A DNA stretch of 64,000 nucleotides from NCBI GenBank assembly GCA_016875735.1, contig VGOW01000005.1, positions 1-64,000 on the forward strand, read 5' to 3'. The position numbers were made by a program, and so were the translations under genes. A model generated the notes under the pieces. It ran no database searches and was not told the DNA's origin. It saw only the letters and a program-made list of their open reading frames with translations. Positions 1 to 9,306 of the stretch are shown here, one piece after another; the stretch's first letter is position 1; each line of letters opens with the position of its first letter. This stretch comes from Chloroflexota bacterium. Lineage in GTDB: Bacteria > Chloroflexota > Anaerolineae > Anaerolineales > VGOW01.

Positions 1-235
1 ACCGTCTGGGACGATAGCGCAAATAAGTCGCTCGTCCAAACACAGGCAAATAGCGCGCTGTGACCCAACTATCGTGACCATGAAACTTGCTGATTGGCTG
101 TCCGCACTTCCGACAATGAGTTTCCGTTCTTGTGCTTTCTACTGTGATTATCAAGTCGCCGCGTTGGTTGATCTCGGTCTTCAGGATGCGAACATCGGGT
201 ATTTCCAATGGAATGCTTACTTGGGCTTTGCTCAT
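1..235 (-). CDS. ISL3-family transposase, N-terminal part (runs off the window)
   Basis: An uninterrupted frame of 78 codons from an ATG at 235 runs off the left edge. It shows a zinc-finger-like Cys-x2-Cys (HCRKCG, residues about 44-49) followed by His residues (KFHGHDSW) and then an Arg-rich stretch (RATYLRYRPRR). This is the order of the zf-ISL3 N-terminal DNA-binding region. In the family the DDE catalytic domain follows, and it is outside the window. Whether the transposase is intact cannot be judged. The frame is open and partial, so only short shadow frames overlap it. Confidence 0.75.
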   Translation of the reverse strand, partial: MSKAQVSIPLEIPDVRILKTEINQRGDLIITVESTRTETHCRKCGQPISKFHGHDSWVTARYLPVFGRATYLRYRPRR

Positions 236-320
236 GGTTGGTTTTATTCCGTTTTTCCTGCCAGTTTACACCCCCAGATATGGGGGCTACCACGCCAATT
301 CCCAATGAGCCGAAAGAGCC
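1..320 (-). mobile_element. ISL3-family insertion sequence, 5' end (partial)
   Basis: Read on the minus strand from base 320, the element begins GGCTCTTTCGGCTCATTGG, which resembles the terminal inverted repeat of ISL3-family elements (typically starting GGCTCTT). A transposase reading frame starts 85 nt inside. The other end lies outside the window. ISL3 elements usually duplicate 8 bp of target, so bases 321-328 should be one copy. The flanking plus-strand reading frame starts exactly at the element's edge, which suggests insertion into a gene. Confidence 0.75.
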
Positions 321-915
321 ATGCTGATCACCAGTCCCGGCGACGGCCAGATTTATTACTACACCGAAGGGGCGACGAGTCCGGCGGGCAGTTTTCAAGG
401 ATATGGCCGCATCCCCCGCGCCGTGCAGGCTGTGGATCGCGGATTTCGGGAAGAGGCCGACGGCATTTACAGCGCCCGCTTCCGTGTGCCCGATGGCGGC
501 GAGTTTGTGGTGGCGATGTTGCTCGATGAGCCGCGCATCGTGCATTGCTTCCATTTCACCGCCAAGCCGGGCGCAGAGCCGGAGGCCAAACCAACCGCCG
601 CCGTGCCTGAACTGCAATTCATCACCGAAGCGCGGCAGTTCCAAGCCGGAGAGGAAGGAGATTCGTTTCCAGTTCTCATTGAGCGAGTCGGATACGAAGG
701 AGCCAAAGGCCGATCTCGCCGATGTGGTGGTCGTCGCCTCGCAAGTGGGTGGGAATTGGAGCCAGCGTGTGTTGGCAGAGTCGGTCGGCGGCGGAGTCTA
801 TGAGTTTCGCCTCACCATTCCGCAGGCCGGAAATTACGCCATCCTTTTCACCATCCCCTCCGTGAACATCGAAATAGGCCAACTGCCGCAACTGGGAATC
901 GAAGTAATTCCGTAG
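321..915 (+). pseudogene. YncE-like beta-propeller protein, C-terminal remnant with frameshift
   Basis: One frame runs from the IS edge to about 655 (LITSPGDGQIYYYTEG, then VVHCF-like IVHCFHF). The protein continues in the next frame (EIRFQFSLSESDTKEP to the stop at 915). The joined product looks like the C-terminal end of YncE/cytochrome-d1-type propeller proteins followed by a beta-sandwich tail, a type often linked to methylotrophy loci. The 5' part is lost to the ISL3 element and a single-base shift sits near 651-661 in a purine-rich stretch. I cannot tell a sequencing error from a real mutation at the shift. With the IS, the gene is almost certainly non-functional. Confidence 0.6.
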
Positions 916-942
916 AAAGGGCGCGCACAAGTTGTTGGGCTG

Positions 943-985
943 AGGCCGACGTGGTTTCGCGCAAGCCAACCGTGTCGGCCTTTTC
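943..985 (+). terminator. Rho-independent-type terminator
   Basis: AGGCCGAC pairs with GTCGGCCT (8 bp, plus an inner GGTT/AACC), and the stem is followed directly by TTTTC. It lies 28 nt after the stop of the YncE-like remnant and would insulate it from the kinase gene. Confidence 0.65.
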
Positions 986-1016
986 GTTCATCGGCGGCGG
1001 CCAAAAAACTTTGGGC

Positions 1017-1022
1017 TATAAT
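1017..1022 (+). promoter_or_regulatory. -10 box (TATAAT) of the kinase gene
   Basis: A perfect TATAAT lies 41 nt before the ATG at 1063. No convincing -35 is visible. A short tandem repeat of CTAATCG/CCAATCG (about 1034-1058) separates the box from the start codon. Confidence 0.5.
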
Positions 1023-1062
1023 TCTGCCCGCCACTAATCGCTAATCGCCAATCGCTAACCCT

Positions 1063-2910
1063 ATGACTCTTCCAATCGGTGAAAACGTCGGCGCATACCG
1101 CATCATCGCTCAATTGGGGCAGGGCGGAATGGCTACGGTGTACAAAGCCTATCACGCCAACTTGGATCGCTACGTGGCGATCAAAGTGATGCACCCGGCT
1201 TTCAAGGAAGACAAATCGTTCCTGGTCCGTTTCCAGCGCGAGGCGCGAGTGCTGGCCAAACTTGAGCATCCCAACATCGTGCCCATTTACGATTTTTCCG
1301 ATCACAACGGCCAGCCCTATCTGGTGATGAAATACGTGGAGGGCGAAACACTCAAAGGCCGCCTCGGGCAAGGGCCGGCCTCGCTGGCCGAAACACTCAA
1401 AGTGGTGGATGCCGTCGGTTCCGCGCTGGCCTACGCCCATAAGCAGGGCATCCTCCACCGCGACGTCAAACCCTCCAATGTCATCATCACCGCCGACGGC
1501 CACTACTACCTCTCCGACTTCGGCCTGGCCCGCATCGCTTCCGCCGGAGAAAGCACCCTTTCGCAAGACACGATGCTCGGCACGCCCAACTACATTTCGC
1601 CGGAGCAGGCCAAAGGCGTGAAAGACCTCGACGGGCGCACCGACATCTATTCCTTCGGCGTGGTGCTGTATGAAATGATCGTTGGCCGCGTGCCCTTCAG
1701 CGGCGACACACCCTTCTCCGTCATCCACGATCACATCTACACGCCCATGCCGCCGCCCACCGCGCTCAATCCCAACGTGCCCGAATCGTTGGAAAAGTTT
1801 TTGTTGAAGGCGATGGCCAAGGAGCGCGACGATCGATTCGCCGACGCCTCGGCCATGGTGGCCGCCTTCCATCAAGCCGTCGGCGAGCAACTGCCCGGCG
1901 CGGCAACCCATCACGCGCAGATGGGCTCTTCCACAGCGGACACCGCTTCCATGCCCGCGCCCGTTCCCGAACCGACTCAGATCGCCCCGCGCCTCGCCGC
2001 CGCTCCCACTGTGAAGGCCCCACCTGCCGCTCCCACCGTGCAAGTCAAAAAAACGACCGCGCCCGCCGCCGAGCCGAAAAAACCGGGCGGCGTGAATTGG
2101 CTGATCATCGGTGGGATCATGGTCGTGCTTGCGCTGTTGGCAGTGGGCGGGCTGTTCGTCGTCAACCGACTCGCGCGCGCCGCTCGCGCCACTCAAACGG
2201 CCACCGCCGTTGCTGTTCAACCCACGTCCCTTCCCACAAAGCCGTTGCCACCCACGCCCCCGCCGCAACAACCCTCATCTCCCCCCGGCGCTACCGATGC
2301 CATTGCTCGCGCACAGGCCGCTGTTGCCGCCAACCCGGACAGCACCGACGCGCACCTCGAATTGGCGAAGGCTTATCAAGACGCAGGAATGCACGCTGAG
2401 GCGGCGCAAGAGTGGATGCTTGCCGCGCAGCTCGACGGATACACCATCGAGTTCTATCGGCGGCGCGTTGCCCTGCCGCTCCGCGACGATCCACTCACCG
2501 CGCTGATCGTGATAGCCGACGGCATTCGGCACAACAACACCAACGAAATGTGGGAACTGGCCTCGCCGCCGCTGGAGCGAGCCGCCGGGATGCCGGGCGC
2601 CGAGCCGGTTCTGCAAATGTACGCCGCCGACTTTCCCGACCGCGCCATTGCCATTGCGGCGCTGGCCCGTCATTACCTCATCACCGGCCACCCCGAACAA
2701 GCCAAGCCCTACGTGGATGATCTCCGCGCCCGCTTCCCCGACAACCCGCTCACTCATTTCGTGTACGGCGATTATCTCGCCGCCACGGGCGACATCGCTG
2801 GCGCGATTCACGAAATGGAAATCGTCGTCGCGGATCCTCGCGTGCCAGACTCGATGCGCAAACTTGTCCAGAGCCGGATCAACGAATTGAAAGGAACGCC
2901 TCAACCTTGA
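1063..2910 (+). CDS. Membrane Ser/Thr protein kinase (PknB type) with C-terminal TPR-like region
   Basis: This 615-aa protein has a complete Hanks-type kinase domain at residues about 12-270. The glycine loop is GQGGMATV at 19-26, the catalytic lysine K41 lies in VAIK, HRD is at 132-134 and DFG at 152-154, and GTPNYISPE forms the activation segment. A Pro/Ala-rich linker, one transmembrane helix (about 345-367) and a helical region with TPR character (about 410-610, starting DAHLELAKAYQDAG) follow. The kinase is therefore cytoplasmic and the TPR-like domain extracytoplasmic; PASTA repeats are absent. In this family such proteins phosphorylate cell-envelope and regulatory proteins; the ligand and substrates are unknown. 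The stop overlaps the tpiA start, implying co-transcription. Confidence 0.9.
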   Translation: MTLPIGENVGAYRIIAQLGQGGMATVYKAYHANLDRYVAIKVMHPAFKEDKSFLVRFQREARVLAKLEHPNIVPIYDFSDHNGQPYLVMKYVEGETLKGRLGQGPASLAETLKVVDAVGSALAYAHKQGILHRDVKPSNVIITADGHYYLSDFGLARIASAGESTLSQDTMLGTPNYISPEQAKGVKDLDGRTDIYSFGVVLYEMIVGRVPFSGDTPFSVIHDHIYTPMPPPTALNPNVPESLEKFLLKAMAKERDDRFADASAMVAAFHQAVGEQLPGAATHHAQMGSSTADTASMPAPVPEPTQIAPRLAAAPTVKAPPAAPTVQVKKTTAPAAEPKKPGGVNWLIIGGIMVVLALLAVGGLFVVNRLARAARATQTATAVAVQPTSLPTKPLPPTPPPQQPSSPPGATDAIARAQAAVAANPDSTDAHLELAKAYQDAGMHAEAAQEWMLAAQLDGYTIEFYRRRVALPLRDDPLTALIVIADGIRHNNTNEMWELASPPLERAAGMPGAEPVLQMYAADFPDRAIAIAALARHYLITGHPEQAKPYVDDLRARFPDNPLTHFVYGDYLAATGDIAGAIHEMEIVVADPRVPDSMRKLVQSRINELKGTPQP

Positions 2911-3677
2911 ATCGAATCCCCGTCGTCGCTGGAAACTGGAAGATGAATAAGACTCCGGCGGAGGCCGCTGAGTTGGCCCGGGCATTGGTCTCTGCCGTTG
3001 GCGGCCTGCTCGGAGTGGAAGTGGTGCTCTGCCCGCCGTTCGTCTCACTGCACGTTGTCGGCGAAATCGTCAAAGGCACGCGCATCGGACTCGGCGCGCA
3101 AAACCTCCATTGGGAAAAATCGGGCGCGTTCACCGGCGAAGTGTCGGCGCCCATGCTGGCCGGGTGGTGCGCGCATGTGATCGTGGGGCACTCCGAGCGT
3201 CGGCAATACTTTGGCGAAACTGATCAAACGGTGAACAAAAAAGCAAAAGCCGCGCTGGCTCACAAACTCACTCCGATCATTTGCGTCGGTGAAACCCTTT
3301 CCGAATACGAGGCGGGCGAGACGAGCGAAGTGGTGACGCGGCAAGTGTGGCAGGCCTACGCCGATCTCAATCGTGATGAGGCGGAGCGCACCCTCATTGC
3401 CTACGAGCCGGTGTGGGCCATCGGCACGGGCAAAGCCGCCACCGGCGTGGGAGCAAACGCCGTCATCGGCCTGAACATTCGCGGCATCATCGCCGACCTT
3501 TTTGGCTCGGCGACAGCCGACGGTTTGCGTGTGCTGTACGGCGGCAGTGTCACTCCCGCCAACATCGTCGAGTTCATGGCTCAGCCCGACATTGACGGCG
3601 GCCTTGTGGGCGGGGCCAGCCTCAAAGCCCCCGACTTCGAAGCGATAGTGAAAGCGGCGGCGCAAGCCAAAGCATAA
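2907..3677 (+). CDS. tpiA: Triosephosphate isomerase
   Basis: Interconverts dihydroxyacetone phosphate and glyceraldehyde 3-phosphate in glycolysis and gluconeogenesis. The 256-aa length fits the family. Visible signatures are NWKMNKT (catalytic Lys) near the N-terminus, GHSERRQYFGE (catalytic His), AYEPVWAIGTGKA (catalytic Glu) and the phosphate-binding YGGSV. The chosen start is TTG at 2907, which overlaps the kinase stop codon, with a purine-rich AAAGGAA 11-17 nt upstream; it places NWKMN at the usual distance. Translational coupling to the kinase is likely. Confidence 0.96.
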   Translation: MNRIPVVAGNWKMNKTPAEAAELARALVSAVGGLLGVEVVLCPPFVSLHVVGEIVKGTRIGLGAQNLHWEKSGAFTGEVSAPMLAGWCAHVIVGHSERRQYFGETDQTVNKKAKAALAHKLTPIICVGETLSEYEAGETSEVVTRQVWQAYADLNRDEAERTLIAYEPVWAIGTGKAATGVGANAVIGLNIRGIIADLFGSATADGLRVLYGGSVTPANIVEFMAQPDIDGGLVGGASLKAPDFEAIVKAAAQAKA

Positions 3678-3680
3678 TGG

Positions 3681-4439
3681 ATGACCTTCCTCATCGCTTG
3701 GCTGTGGCTGTTCGTCACTCTGGCTCCGTTGTTGGCGCTGGAGCGATGGATACACCGCCACATGCAGGGCATCGGCCTGCTGCTTACCCGTGATCCCAGT
3801 CTGGCGACAATTCTATACTCGGCGTTGTTCATTCCCGGCGTGCTTCTGCACGAACTGAGCCACTTGATCATGGCAAAGGCGCTCGGCGTGGAGACCGCAC
3901 GCTTTTCGGTGTGGCCCAGCCGCCAGCCCGATGGCACACTGCGTTTGGGCTACGTCGAAACGGCCAAAGTGGATTTCATCCGCGAAGCGTTGATCGGAAT
4001 TGCGCCGCTGGCCGCCGGTTCCGCGGCGGTGGTGCTGATCGGGTATCGGTGGTTGGCGGTGGGCCCGTTGGGCGCGGCCATTGCCGCCGGTGATCTGTCG
4101 GCGATGGCCAAAGGATTCATCGCCAGCCTTTACTCCGCCGATTCGCTGATCGGACTCTATGCGCTGTTCACCATCAGCAATTCGATGATGCCTTCGGCCT
4201 CCGACCGCCGGGCGTGGCTGCCGGTGGCGATCATGCTCACGCTGATCGGAGTGGCGCTGTATTACTTCGGCGCGGCGCCGTTGTTGGTGAATAGCTTGGG
4301 CGAGCCGCTGGCCGCCGGGGTGCGAGTGATCGCTTCGGCCTTCACTATCACCATCGGAGTCAATTTGCTCATCATCCCCTTCATCTGGTTGGCCGAAAAA
4401 CTTATCGCCCGCGCCACCGGCTTGAAAGTGAATTATTGA
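3681..4439 (+). CDS. Multi-spanning membrane protein with HELSH motif (M50-like)
   Basis: The 252-aa hydrophobic protein has about five to six predicted membrane segments. HELSH at residues 57-61, inside the second hydrophobic stretch, matches the HExxH zinc-binding signature of site-2-protease-like (M50) membrane metalloproteases. The usual third ligand motif (such as NxxPxxxLDG) is not obvious; NSMMPSASDRRAW (about 168-180) occupies a comparable place. It follows tpiA by 3 nt, so it is probably in the kinase-tpiA operon. It could be an active intramembrane protease or a degenerate relative. Confidence 0.6.
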   Translation: MTFLIAWLWLFVTLAPLLALERWIHRHMQGIGLLLTRDPSLATILYSALFIPGVLLHELSHLIMAKALGVETARFSVWPSRQPDGTLRLGYVETAKVDFIREALIGIAPLAAGSAAVVLIGYRWLAVGPLGAAIAAGDLSAMAKGFIASLYSADSLIGLYALFTISNSMMPSASDRRAWLPVAIMLTLIGVALYYFGAAPLLVNSLGEPLAAGVRVIASAFTITIGVNLLIIPFIWLAEKLIARATGLKVNY

Positions 4440-4449
4440 AGAGCGATTT

Positions 4450-4482
4450 CAACGCAGAGTCGCGGAGTACGCAGAGAAATAA
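4450..4482. repeat. Half copy of the CGCAGAG dispersed repeat
   Basis: AACGCAGAGTCGCGGAGTACGCAGAG matches one arm of the palindromic family seen complete at 7451-7526, 61425-61500 and 63111-63184. The second arm is missing. It lies between the convergent M50-like and DUF2723 genes. Confidence 0.55.
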
Positions 4483-4546
4483 CTCACCTTCCGCACCCTC
4501 ATCCCCCAACCATTTACGGCGCTTGCGCCCCGCCGATGAGAACATC

Positions 4547-6406
4547 TCAATTTGCGTGAGTGGTGAACGACCCATCGGCGGCGATGGTGTACAGCCCGAC
4601 GACGATCCGAGTCGGCGCGCGGTCATCGGGGAGGGGCACGCGGTAATCGTCGCGCACCAATTCATTCTCTCGCCAACCCGACGTGGGATACAACCCATAC
4701 ACCAGAGCGGGGCGGTCGCCCTGCGCGATGATGTCGTCCTGCGAATCGATCTGCGATTGATCGGTGAGCAAAACGGCGATGTGATAATCCACCGACGGCG
4801 GGCGCAGTGCGCGCCACTCCACTGTGAGCCGAACATCGCCCTCGGCAGTGAGCCATGCCTGTGCCGTGTCGAGCGTGATGTCCGCTGGCGAGTCGCTTGC
4901 GGGTGAGTCGGCGAGCCGCGGCGCAGGGCGCACGGCCACAATCCCATCGCCCGTCGACTCCAACGCCACCGCGCCGCCGAGTCGCTCACTCCACATCTCC
5001 GGCCCGAACAACGAAAAAAGGTCTTTCGTCGTGTACAGCACGGTCGGCGCAATCGGCAAATTGCTCAGGTTGCCGCGCCCGTCCACCAAATTGATTCGGG
5101 CGATCTCACCCGTCACCCACTTGCCGTAGGCCAGCGCAAAAAAACGCGGCCCCCACAATTCCACCACAGTCGGGCGCTCGTCATCCAAGTTTTTGATTTC
5201 GGTGATCAGGCGTTCGCCGAGAGGATCGCGCGTGAAAAGCAGAATCGTTTCACGATGATTGGCGATCGCGCCGACCGCGACCACTGCGGCGATCCCCAGC
5301 CCGGCCCATCCACTCACGGGTCGCCGACTCGACATCGCCGCGACCCCGACTCCGTATCCCCCGGCCATTGCCAGCGTGGCAACCATGATCGGCATGTGCG
5401 TGCCAATGAGCAGATATTGGCCGACGGGCGCGAGGAGATAAGCCAGCGCCGCGAGGCCGAACACAGCGGCGAGGCGGCGCGTGCCCCGATGCGTGAAAGC
5501 GATCCCCAAACCGATCACAGCCGCGCCCAATCCCCATGCCGTCATCTCGTCCGCCAAAAATTGCACTCGACCGATGAGCGCGGCGGCGATCTCGGCCGGA
5601 GCAGTGGGCGGAACAATCTGCCCCGAATACTCGCGGGCGATGATCGCATCGGTGAGGCCTTCGAGCGTGAGCGGCGAGCGGCCATACACCCACGGCGAGC
5701 CGATGAGCGCGGCGAACGGAAGATAGAGGTACACGATCACCGAAAGGATCGTCAGCGCGGCAGACCCCAGCCAAACTTTCCAGCCCAGCGTACGCGCCGG
5801 CCACGCGGCGAATGTAAGGGAGGGCAGAAGCAGAGCCAGCGTGCGGTGATGCCACAACGCCAACCCCAGCATGACGCCGAGTGCGAGGCAGTGCGCCTCT
5901 GTGGGCGCGCCCCCACTTCGAGCGCGAGCCAAACCGAGCCAAACCCAAGCAATAAGCCAAGCGTGTACACTTCAGCGATGTTGGCGGATAGCCACGTGAG
6001 CAATCCGAACGGCGCGAGCAATATCGCCGAGGCCGAGCCGAAAGCTGTCCGGTGAAATTGAAGAAGCAAGCACCGTCAGCGCGGCGATTCCGAAAATGAA
6101 GGAGACGAGGCTGGCCGCCGTGATGTGTTTGACCCCGATGGCGACGAGCACATGGGTGAACACGTTAGCGAGGAAGTTGAGCAGTGGATAGCCCGGCGGG
6201 TGCGCCATCCCCCATGTGTGCCAGGCCACGATGAACTCGCCTGTGTTGTCCATCATCACTGTCACTCCGGTTGGGTCGGGGATGGGATCGTTCGAGGCGC
6301 CTATGCTCGTTTGCAGGGTACTCAGCCACAGCGCGGCGACGAAAGCCAGCGCGAGAATCGGCGCGCACATCGGAATGAGTTGTTTGAGGCGAGCCGTTGG
6401 AGTCAT
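4547..6406 (-). pseudogene. DUF2723-type integral membrane protein (putative glycosyltransferase) with two compensating frameshifts
   Basis: Coding similarity starts at the ATG at 6406 (N-terminal membrane helix, then HPPGYPLLNF typical of DUF2723/TMEM260-like proteins). It changes frame near 6060, where the original frame stops at 5972, and returns to the original frame near 5910 beside a run of five C. The rest (ALWHHRTLALLLP onwards) is open to the stop at 4547. The intact product would be about 620 aa, with many membrane helices and a hydrophilic C-terminal domain. Relatives are thought to be lipid-linked sugar transferases. Its start overlaps the WecA-like gene stop (ATGA), so both form an envelope-sugar operon. 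Two opposite shifts 150 nt apart may be assembly errors. Confidence 0.65.
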
Positions 6407-7437
6407 TTTGAATCCGGTTCGTTGGGGGGGGTCGTGTTTTTCGCCGAGAGCGCGGCCAGCAATCCGCCGACAGCGGCGATCAAAATGAGAAAGGAGATCA
6501 GTTTCCACAACCGTGAGTCGGTGAGCAGTGAGAGGGCGCCGAAGGCCGCGCAGAACGCCCAATACATCAGCACGGTGCGGCCCGGCGGCCAGCCGAGATC
6601 GACGAGGCGGAAATGCAGATGCCCGCGGTCGCCGCGAAACGGCGACTGCCCGCGCCGCCAGCGATCGACGATCTGCCAGGCGGTGTCGGCGATGGGCACG
6701 GCCATAACGAGGAGCGCGGTGGCCACGCGCGCGGGCGCGAGGATGGATAGCGCGGCCAGCCCGAAGCCCACCACCATCGCTCCGGCGCTGCCGAGAAAGA
6801 TTCGCGCCGGGCTGAAGTTGAACGGCAGAAAGCCGAGACATGCTCCGGCGAAGGCCAGCGCGTACAGCGCGATCTGCGGTTGATCCACTTTGAACATCAT
6901 GTGCGCGCCGAAGAGGAGCGCGGCGATCCCGCCCACGCCCGCCGCCAATCCGTCCAGCCCGTCGAGGAAGTTCACCGTGTTCATCATGCCCACGATCCAA
7001 AGTGTGGTGAGCGGATAGGTGACGAACCACGGAAATTTTTGGAAGCCGAACACGGGCAGTGTGACTTCTTCGATCCATACGGTGGCGGTGATGGCGATGA
7101 GGGCGGCGATGATCTGTGCGGCGAACTGCGGCGCGGCTTTGAATTCGTATCTGTCGTCGGCGAGGCCGAAGAGGAAAACGAAGACCGTGCCGATGAGCAG
7201 TCCGGCGATGGGCAGACGGTGTTCGGGTTTGAGCGGGCCGAAAAGATAGAGCCACACGGCGACGCCGAAGAATCCGGCGAACAGTCCGAGTCCGCCGATG
7301 CGCGGAACGGGGCCGGTGTGCTGGCGGCGTCCGCCGGGCGTGTCCACGAGTCCGAGCCGCCGCCCGAGTCGAAGGGCGATGAGTGTGCCGAGGGCGGAGA
7401 GGAGGGCGGAGGTGAGAAGGACGAGCAGTGAGGTCAA
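6403..7437 (-). CDS. WecA/TagO/MraY-type polyprenyl-phosphate sugar-1-phosphate transferase
   Basis: The 344-aa protein carries about ten membrane helices and belongs to glycosyltransferase family 4. Signatures include VDTPGGRRQHTGPVPRIGG near the N-terminus, GLADDRYEF (the DD metal/substrate pair), NTVNFLDGLDGLAAG and, towards the C-terminus, RGDRGHLHFRL (HIH-like loop). The family links UDP-GlcNAc-type sugars to undecaprenyl phosphate at the cytoplasmic face. The HLHFRL loop and lack of MraY-specific features favour a WecA/TagO role in wall polymer or O-glycan synthesis rather than peptidoglycan. The exact sugar is unknown. Confidence 0.85.
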   Translation of the reverse strand: MTSLLVLLTSALLSALGTLIALRLGRRLGLVDTPGGRRQHTGPVPRIGGLGLFAGFFGVAVWLYLFGPLKPEHRLPIAGLLIGTVFVFLFGLADDRYEFKAAPQFAAQIIAALIAITATVWIEEVTLPVFGFQKFPWFVTYPLTTLWIVGMMNTVNFLDGLDGLAAGVGGIAALLFGAHMMFKVDQPQIALYALAFAGACLGFLPFNFSPARIFLGSAGAMVVGFGLAALSILAPARVATALLVMAVPIADTAWQIVDRWRRGQSPFRGDRGHLHFRLVDLGWPPGRTVLMYWAFCAAFGALSLLTDSRLWKLISFLILIAAVGGLLAALSAKNTTPPNEPDSK

Positions 7438-7450
7438 TCGGAGTTCATTG

Positions 7451-7526
7451 CACCGCAGAGACGCAGAGAACGCGAAGATCGCTGAGAGTCTTTATGAAAT
7501 GCTCCGCGCTCGGCGTCTCTGCGGTG
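7451..7526. repeat. Dispersed palindromic repeat, CGCAGAG family
   Basis: CACCGCAGAGACGCAGAG is matched by an imperfect reverse complement ending GTCTCTGCGGTG, about 45 nt apart. Other copies are near 45451, 53425, 61425 and 63111. It fills the space between the WecA-like gene and upp. Confidence 0.7.
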
Positions 7527-7546
7527 AGTTAGAGTGGAATGTGCGG

Positions 7547-8173
7547 TTACCCGGTGCCGAACTGTCTGTCGCCCGCGTCACCGAGGCCGGGAACGATGTA
7601 GCCGATCTCGTTGAGGTGGCTGTCCACTGCGCCCACGTAAATCGGCACGTCGGGATGATCGGTTTGCATTCGCTGAATGCCTTCGGGCGCGGCGATGAGC
7701 CCCACGTATTTGATCCGCTTCACGCCCCAGTTTTTGAGAATGTGCGCGGTGGCAGTGGCCGAGCCGCCGGTGGCCAGCATCGGGTCGAGAATGAGCACTG
7801 CGCCGACGCGCGGCGAGAGGGGCAGTTTGTTGTAATACTGCACCGGCTTGAGAGTCTTCTCATCCCGGTAAATGCCGATGTGCCACACTTCGGCGGAGGG
7901 CATCATCTCCCAAATGCCTTCCACCATTCCCAGCCCGGCGCGCAGAATGGGCACCAGCCCGATCTTTTCGACCAGCTCTTTCCCGGCGGCTTCGCCCATC
8001 GGCGTCGTCACCGTAATGGGGTTGACGGCCAGATCGGCGGTGGCTTCGTACGCCAGCAGGGTCGAGATTTCTCGAATCAGTTCACGGAATTTTTTGGGTT
8101 CGGTATTGACACTGCGAAGTTTGGCGAGTTTGTGAGCGACGAGTGGGTGAGGGGAGGGGAAAACGTTGGACAT
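7547..8173 (-). CDS. upp: Uracil phosphoribosyltransferase
   Basis: Pyrimidine salvage enzyme converting uracil and PRPP to UMP. The 208-aa length is typical. It shows [13 protein letters not shown] (family signature, residues about 73-85), the PRPP-binding loop [15 protein letters not shown] and the uracil-binding C-terminal [17 protein letters not shown]. It is transcribed divergently from ruvB, with a separate TAGAAT box upstream of the start. Confidence 0.96.
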   Translation of the reverse strand: MSNVFPSPHPLVAHKLAKLRSVNTEPKKFRELIREISTLLAYEATADLAVNPITVTTPMGEAAGKELVEKIGLVPILRAGLGMVEGIWEMMPSAEVWHIGIYRDEKTLKPVQYYNKLPLSPRVGAVLILDPMLATGGSATATAHILKNWGVKRIKYVGLIAAPEGIQRMQTDHPDVPIYVGAVDSHLNEIGYIVPGLGDAGDRQFGTG

Positions 8174-8201
8174 GGCATCTCCGTTTCAGTGGGCTGTTGA
8201 A

Positions 8202-8207
8202 TTCTAG
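8202..8207 (-). promoter_or_regulatory. -10 box (TAGAAT) of upp
   Basis: Minus-strand TAGAAT lies 28 nt before the upp ATG, followed by a CGGAG ribosome-binding stretch. No clear -35 is visible. Confidence 0.4.
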
Positions 8208-8260
8208 TCTGAACGGAGGGGAGATGCAAGACAGAGATGCGCGCAGCGCCCAGCGCCTTC

Positions 8261-8269
8261 CTGCTATAA
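8261..8269 (+). promoter_or_regulatory. Extended -10 promoter of ruvB
   Basis: TGCTATAAT is a perfect extended -10 element (TGnTATAAT). It ends only 8 nt before the ruvB ATG, so the transcript would be leaderless or nearly so. Confidence 0.55.
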
Positions 8270-8277
8270 TCCCCTCC

Positions 8278-9306
8278 ATGCCCGAGGAGTCCTCCGACCG
8301 CGTCGTTTCCCCCAAACGCCGCCCCGACGATCGGGTGGATTACGCCCTCCGCCCGCAGAAACTCGACGAATTGATCGGGCAGGATAAAGTGAAAGAGAAT
8401 CTCGCCATCCTCATTATGGCGGCGAAGAAGCGCGGCGAGCCGCTCGACCACTGCCTCTTTTACGGCCCGCCCGGACTCGGCAAAACAACGCTCTCGCACG
8501 TTCTGGCGAACGAGATGAGCGTGAACATCAAAGTGACCGCAGGTCCGGCCATCGAGCGCCCCGGCGACCTCGCCTCGATTCTCACCAACTTGCGCGCGGG
8601 CGATATCCTGTTCATCGACGAAGTGCACCGGCTCGGCAAGGCGGTGGAAGAAGTGCTCTACCCGGCGATGGAAGATTACGCGTTGGACATCGTCATCGGC
8701 AAAGGCCCCAGCGCGCGGAGCATCCGCCTCAAACTGCCCAAGTTCACCCTCGTCGGCGCAACGACCCGCCTCGCCCTCATCAGCGCCCCCATGCGCGCCC
8801 GCTTCGGCGCAGTGTTCCGGCTCGATTTCTACGAACAAGCCGCGATGGAAATGATCGTCCGCCGCGCCTCCGAAAAACTGAAAGCGCCCATCGACCCCGA
8901 CGGGGTGGCCGAGATCGCCCGCCGCGCGCGCGGCACCCCGCGCGTGGCCCTGCGCCTCCTCCGCCGCGTGCGCGACTTCGCTCAAGTCCGCGCCGACGGC
9001 GCGATCACCCAAGCCATCGCCCGCGATGCGCTCAAGCTGATGGACATCGACGATCTCGGATTGGACGACATCGATCGCCGCGTGTTGAAAGCCATCATCG
9101 AAAAGTTTAGCGGCGGGCCGGTGGGATTAGAAACGATCGCCGCTTCGATCAGCGAAGAGGCCGACACGATCATGGACGTGTATGAGCCGTACCTCCTTCA
9201 ACTCGGATTCCTCGACCGCACGCCGCGCGGGCGCGCGGCCACAAAGTTGGCTTACGAGCATTTGGGCCTGGCCTATCCCGGCGACGAACAGCCAAAGTTG
9301 ATTTGA
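8278..9306 (+). CDS. ruvB: Holliday junction branch migration ATPase RuvB
   Basis: The 342-aa AAA+ motor drives branch migration with RuvA during recombination. It shows [12 protein letters not shown] at the N-terminus, Walker [10 protein letters not shown], Walker [10 protein letters not shown], sensor GATTR and the C-terminal winged-helix with [18 protein letters not shown]. The start at 8278 was chosen because the frame is open further upstream but this ATG follows an extended -10 box and gives the family's usual N-terminus. The stop overlaps the next start (TGATG). Confidence 0.96.
   Translation: MPEESSDRVVSPKRRPDDRVDYALRPQKLDELIGQDKVKENLAILIMAAKKRGEPLDHCLFYGPPGLGKTTLSHVLANEMSVNIKVTAGPAIERPGDLASILTNLRAGDILFIDEVHRLGKAVEEVLYPAMEDYALDIVIGKGPSARSIRLKLPKFTLVGATTRLALISAPMRARFGAVFRLDFYEQAAMEMIVRRASEKLKAPIDPDGVAEIARRARGTPRVALRLLRRVRDFAQVRADGAITQAIARDALKLMDIDDLGLDDIDRRVLKAIIEKFSGGPVGLETIAASISEEADTIMDVYEPYLLQLGFLDRTPRGRAATKLAYEHLGLAYPGDEQPKLI

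Noticed and set aside
988-2271. Long minus-strand frame opposite the kinase gene
   Set aside because: It is rich in Gly, Arg and His, with no domain, and mirrors the codon pattern of the real kinase on the other strand.
7451-7526. Possible CRISPR array from repeated CGCAGAG units
   Set aside because: Copies are single palindromes spread over the window, without regularly spaced direct repeats or spacers, and no cas gene is present.
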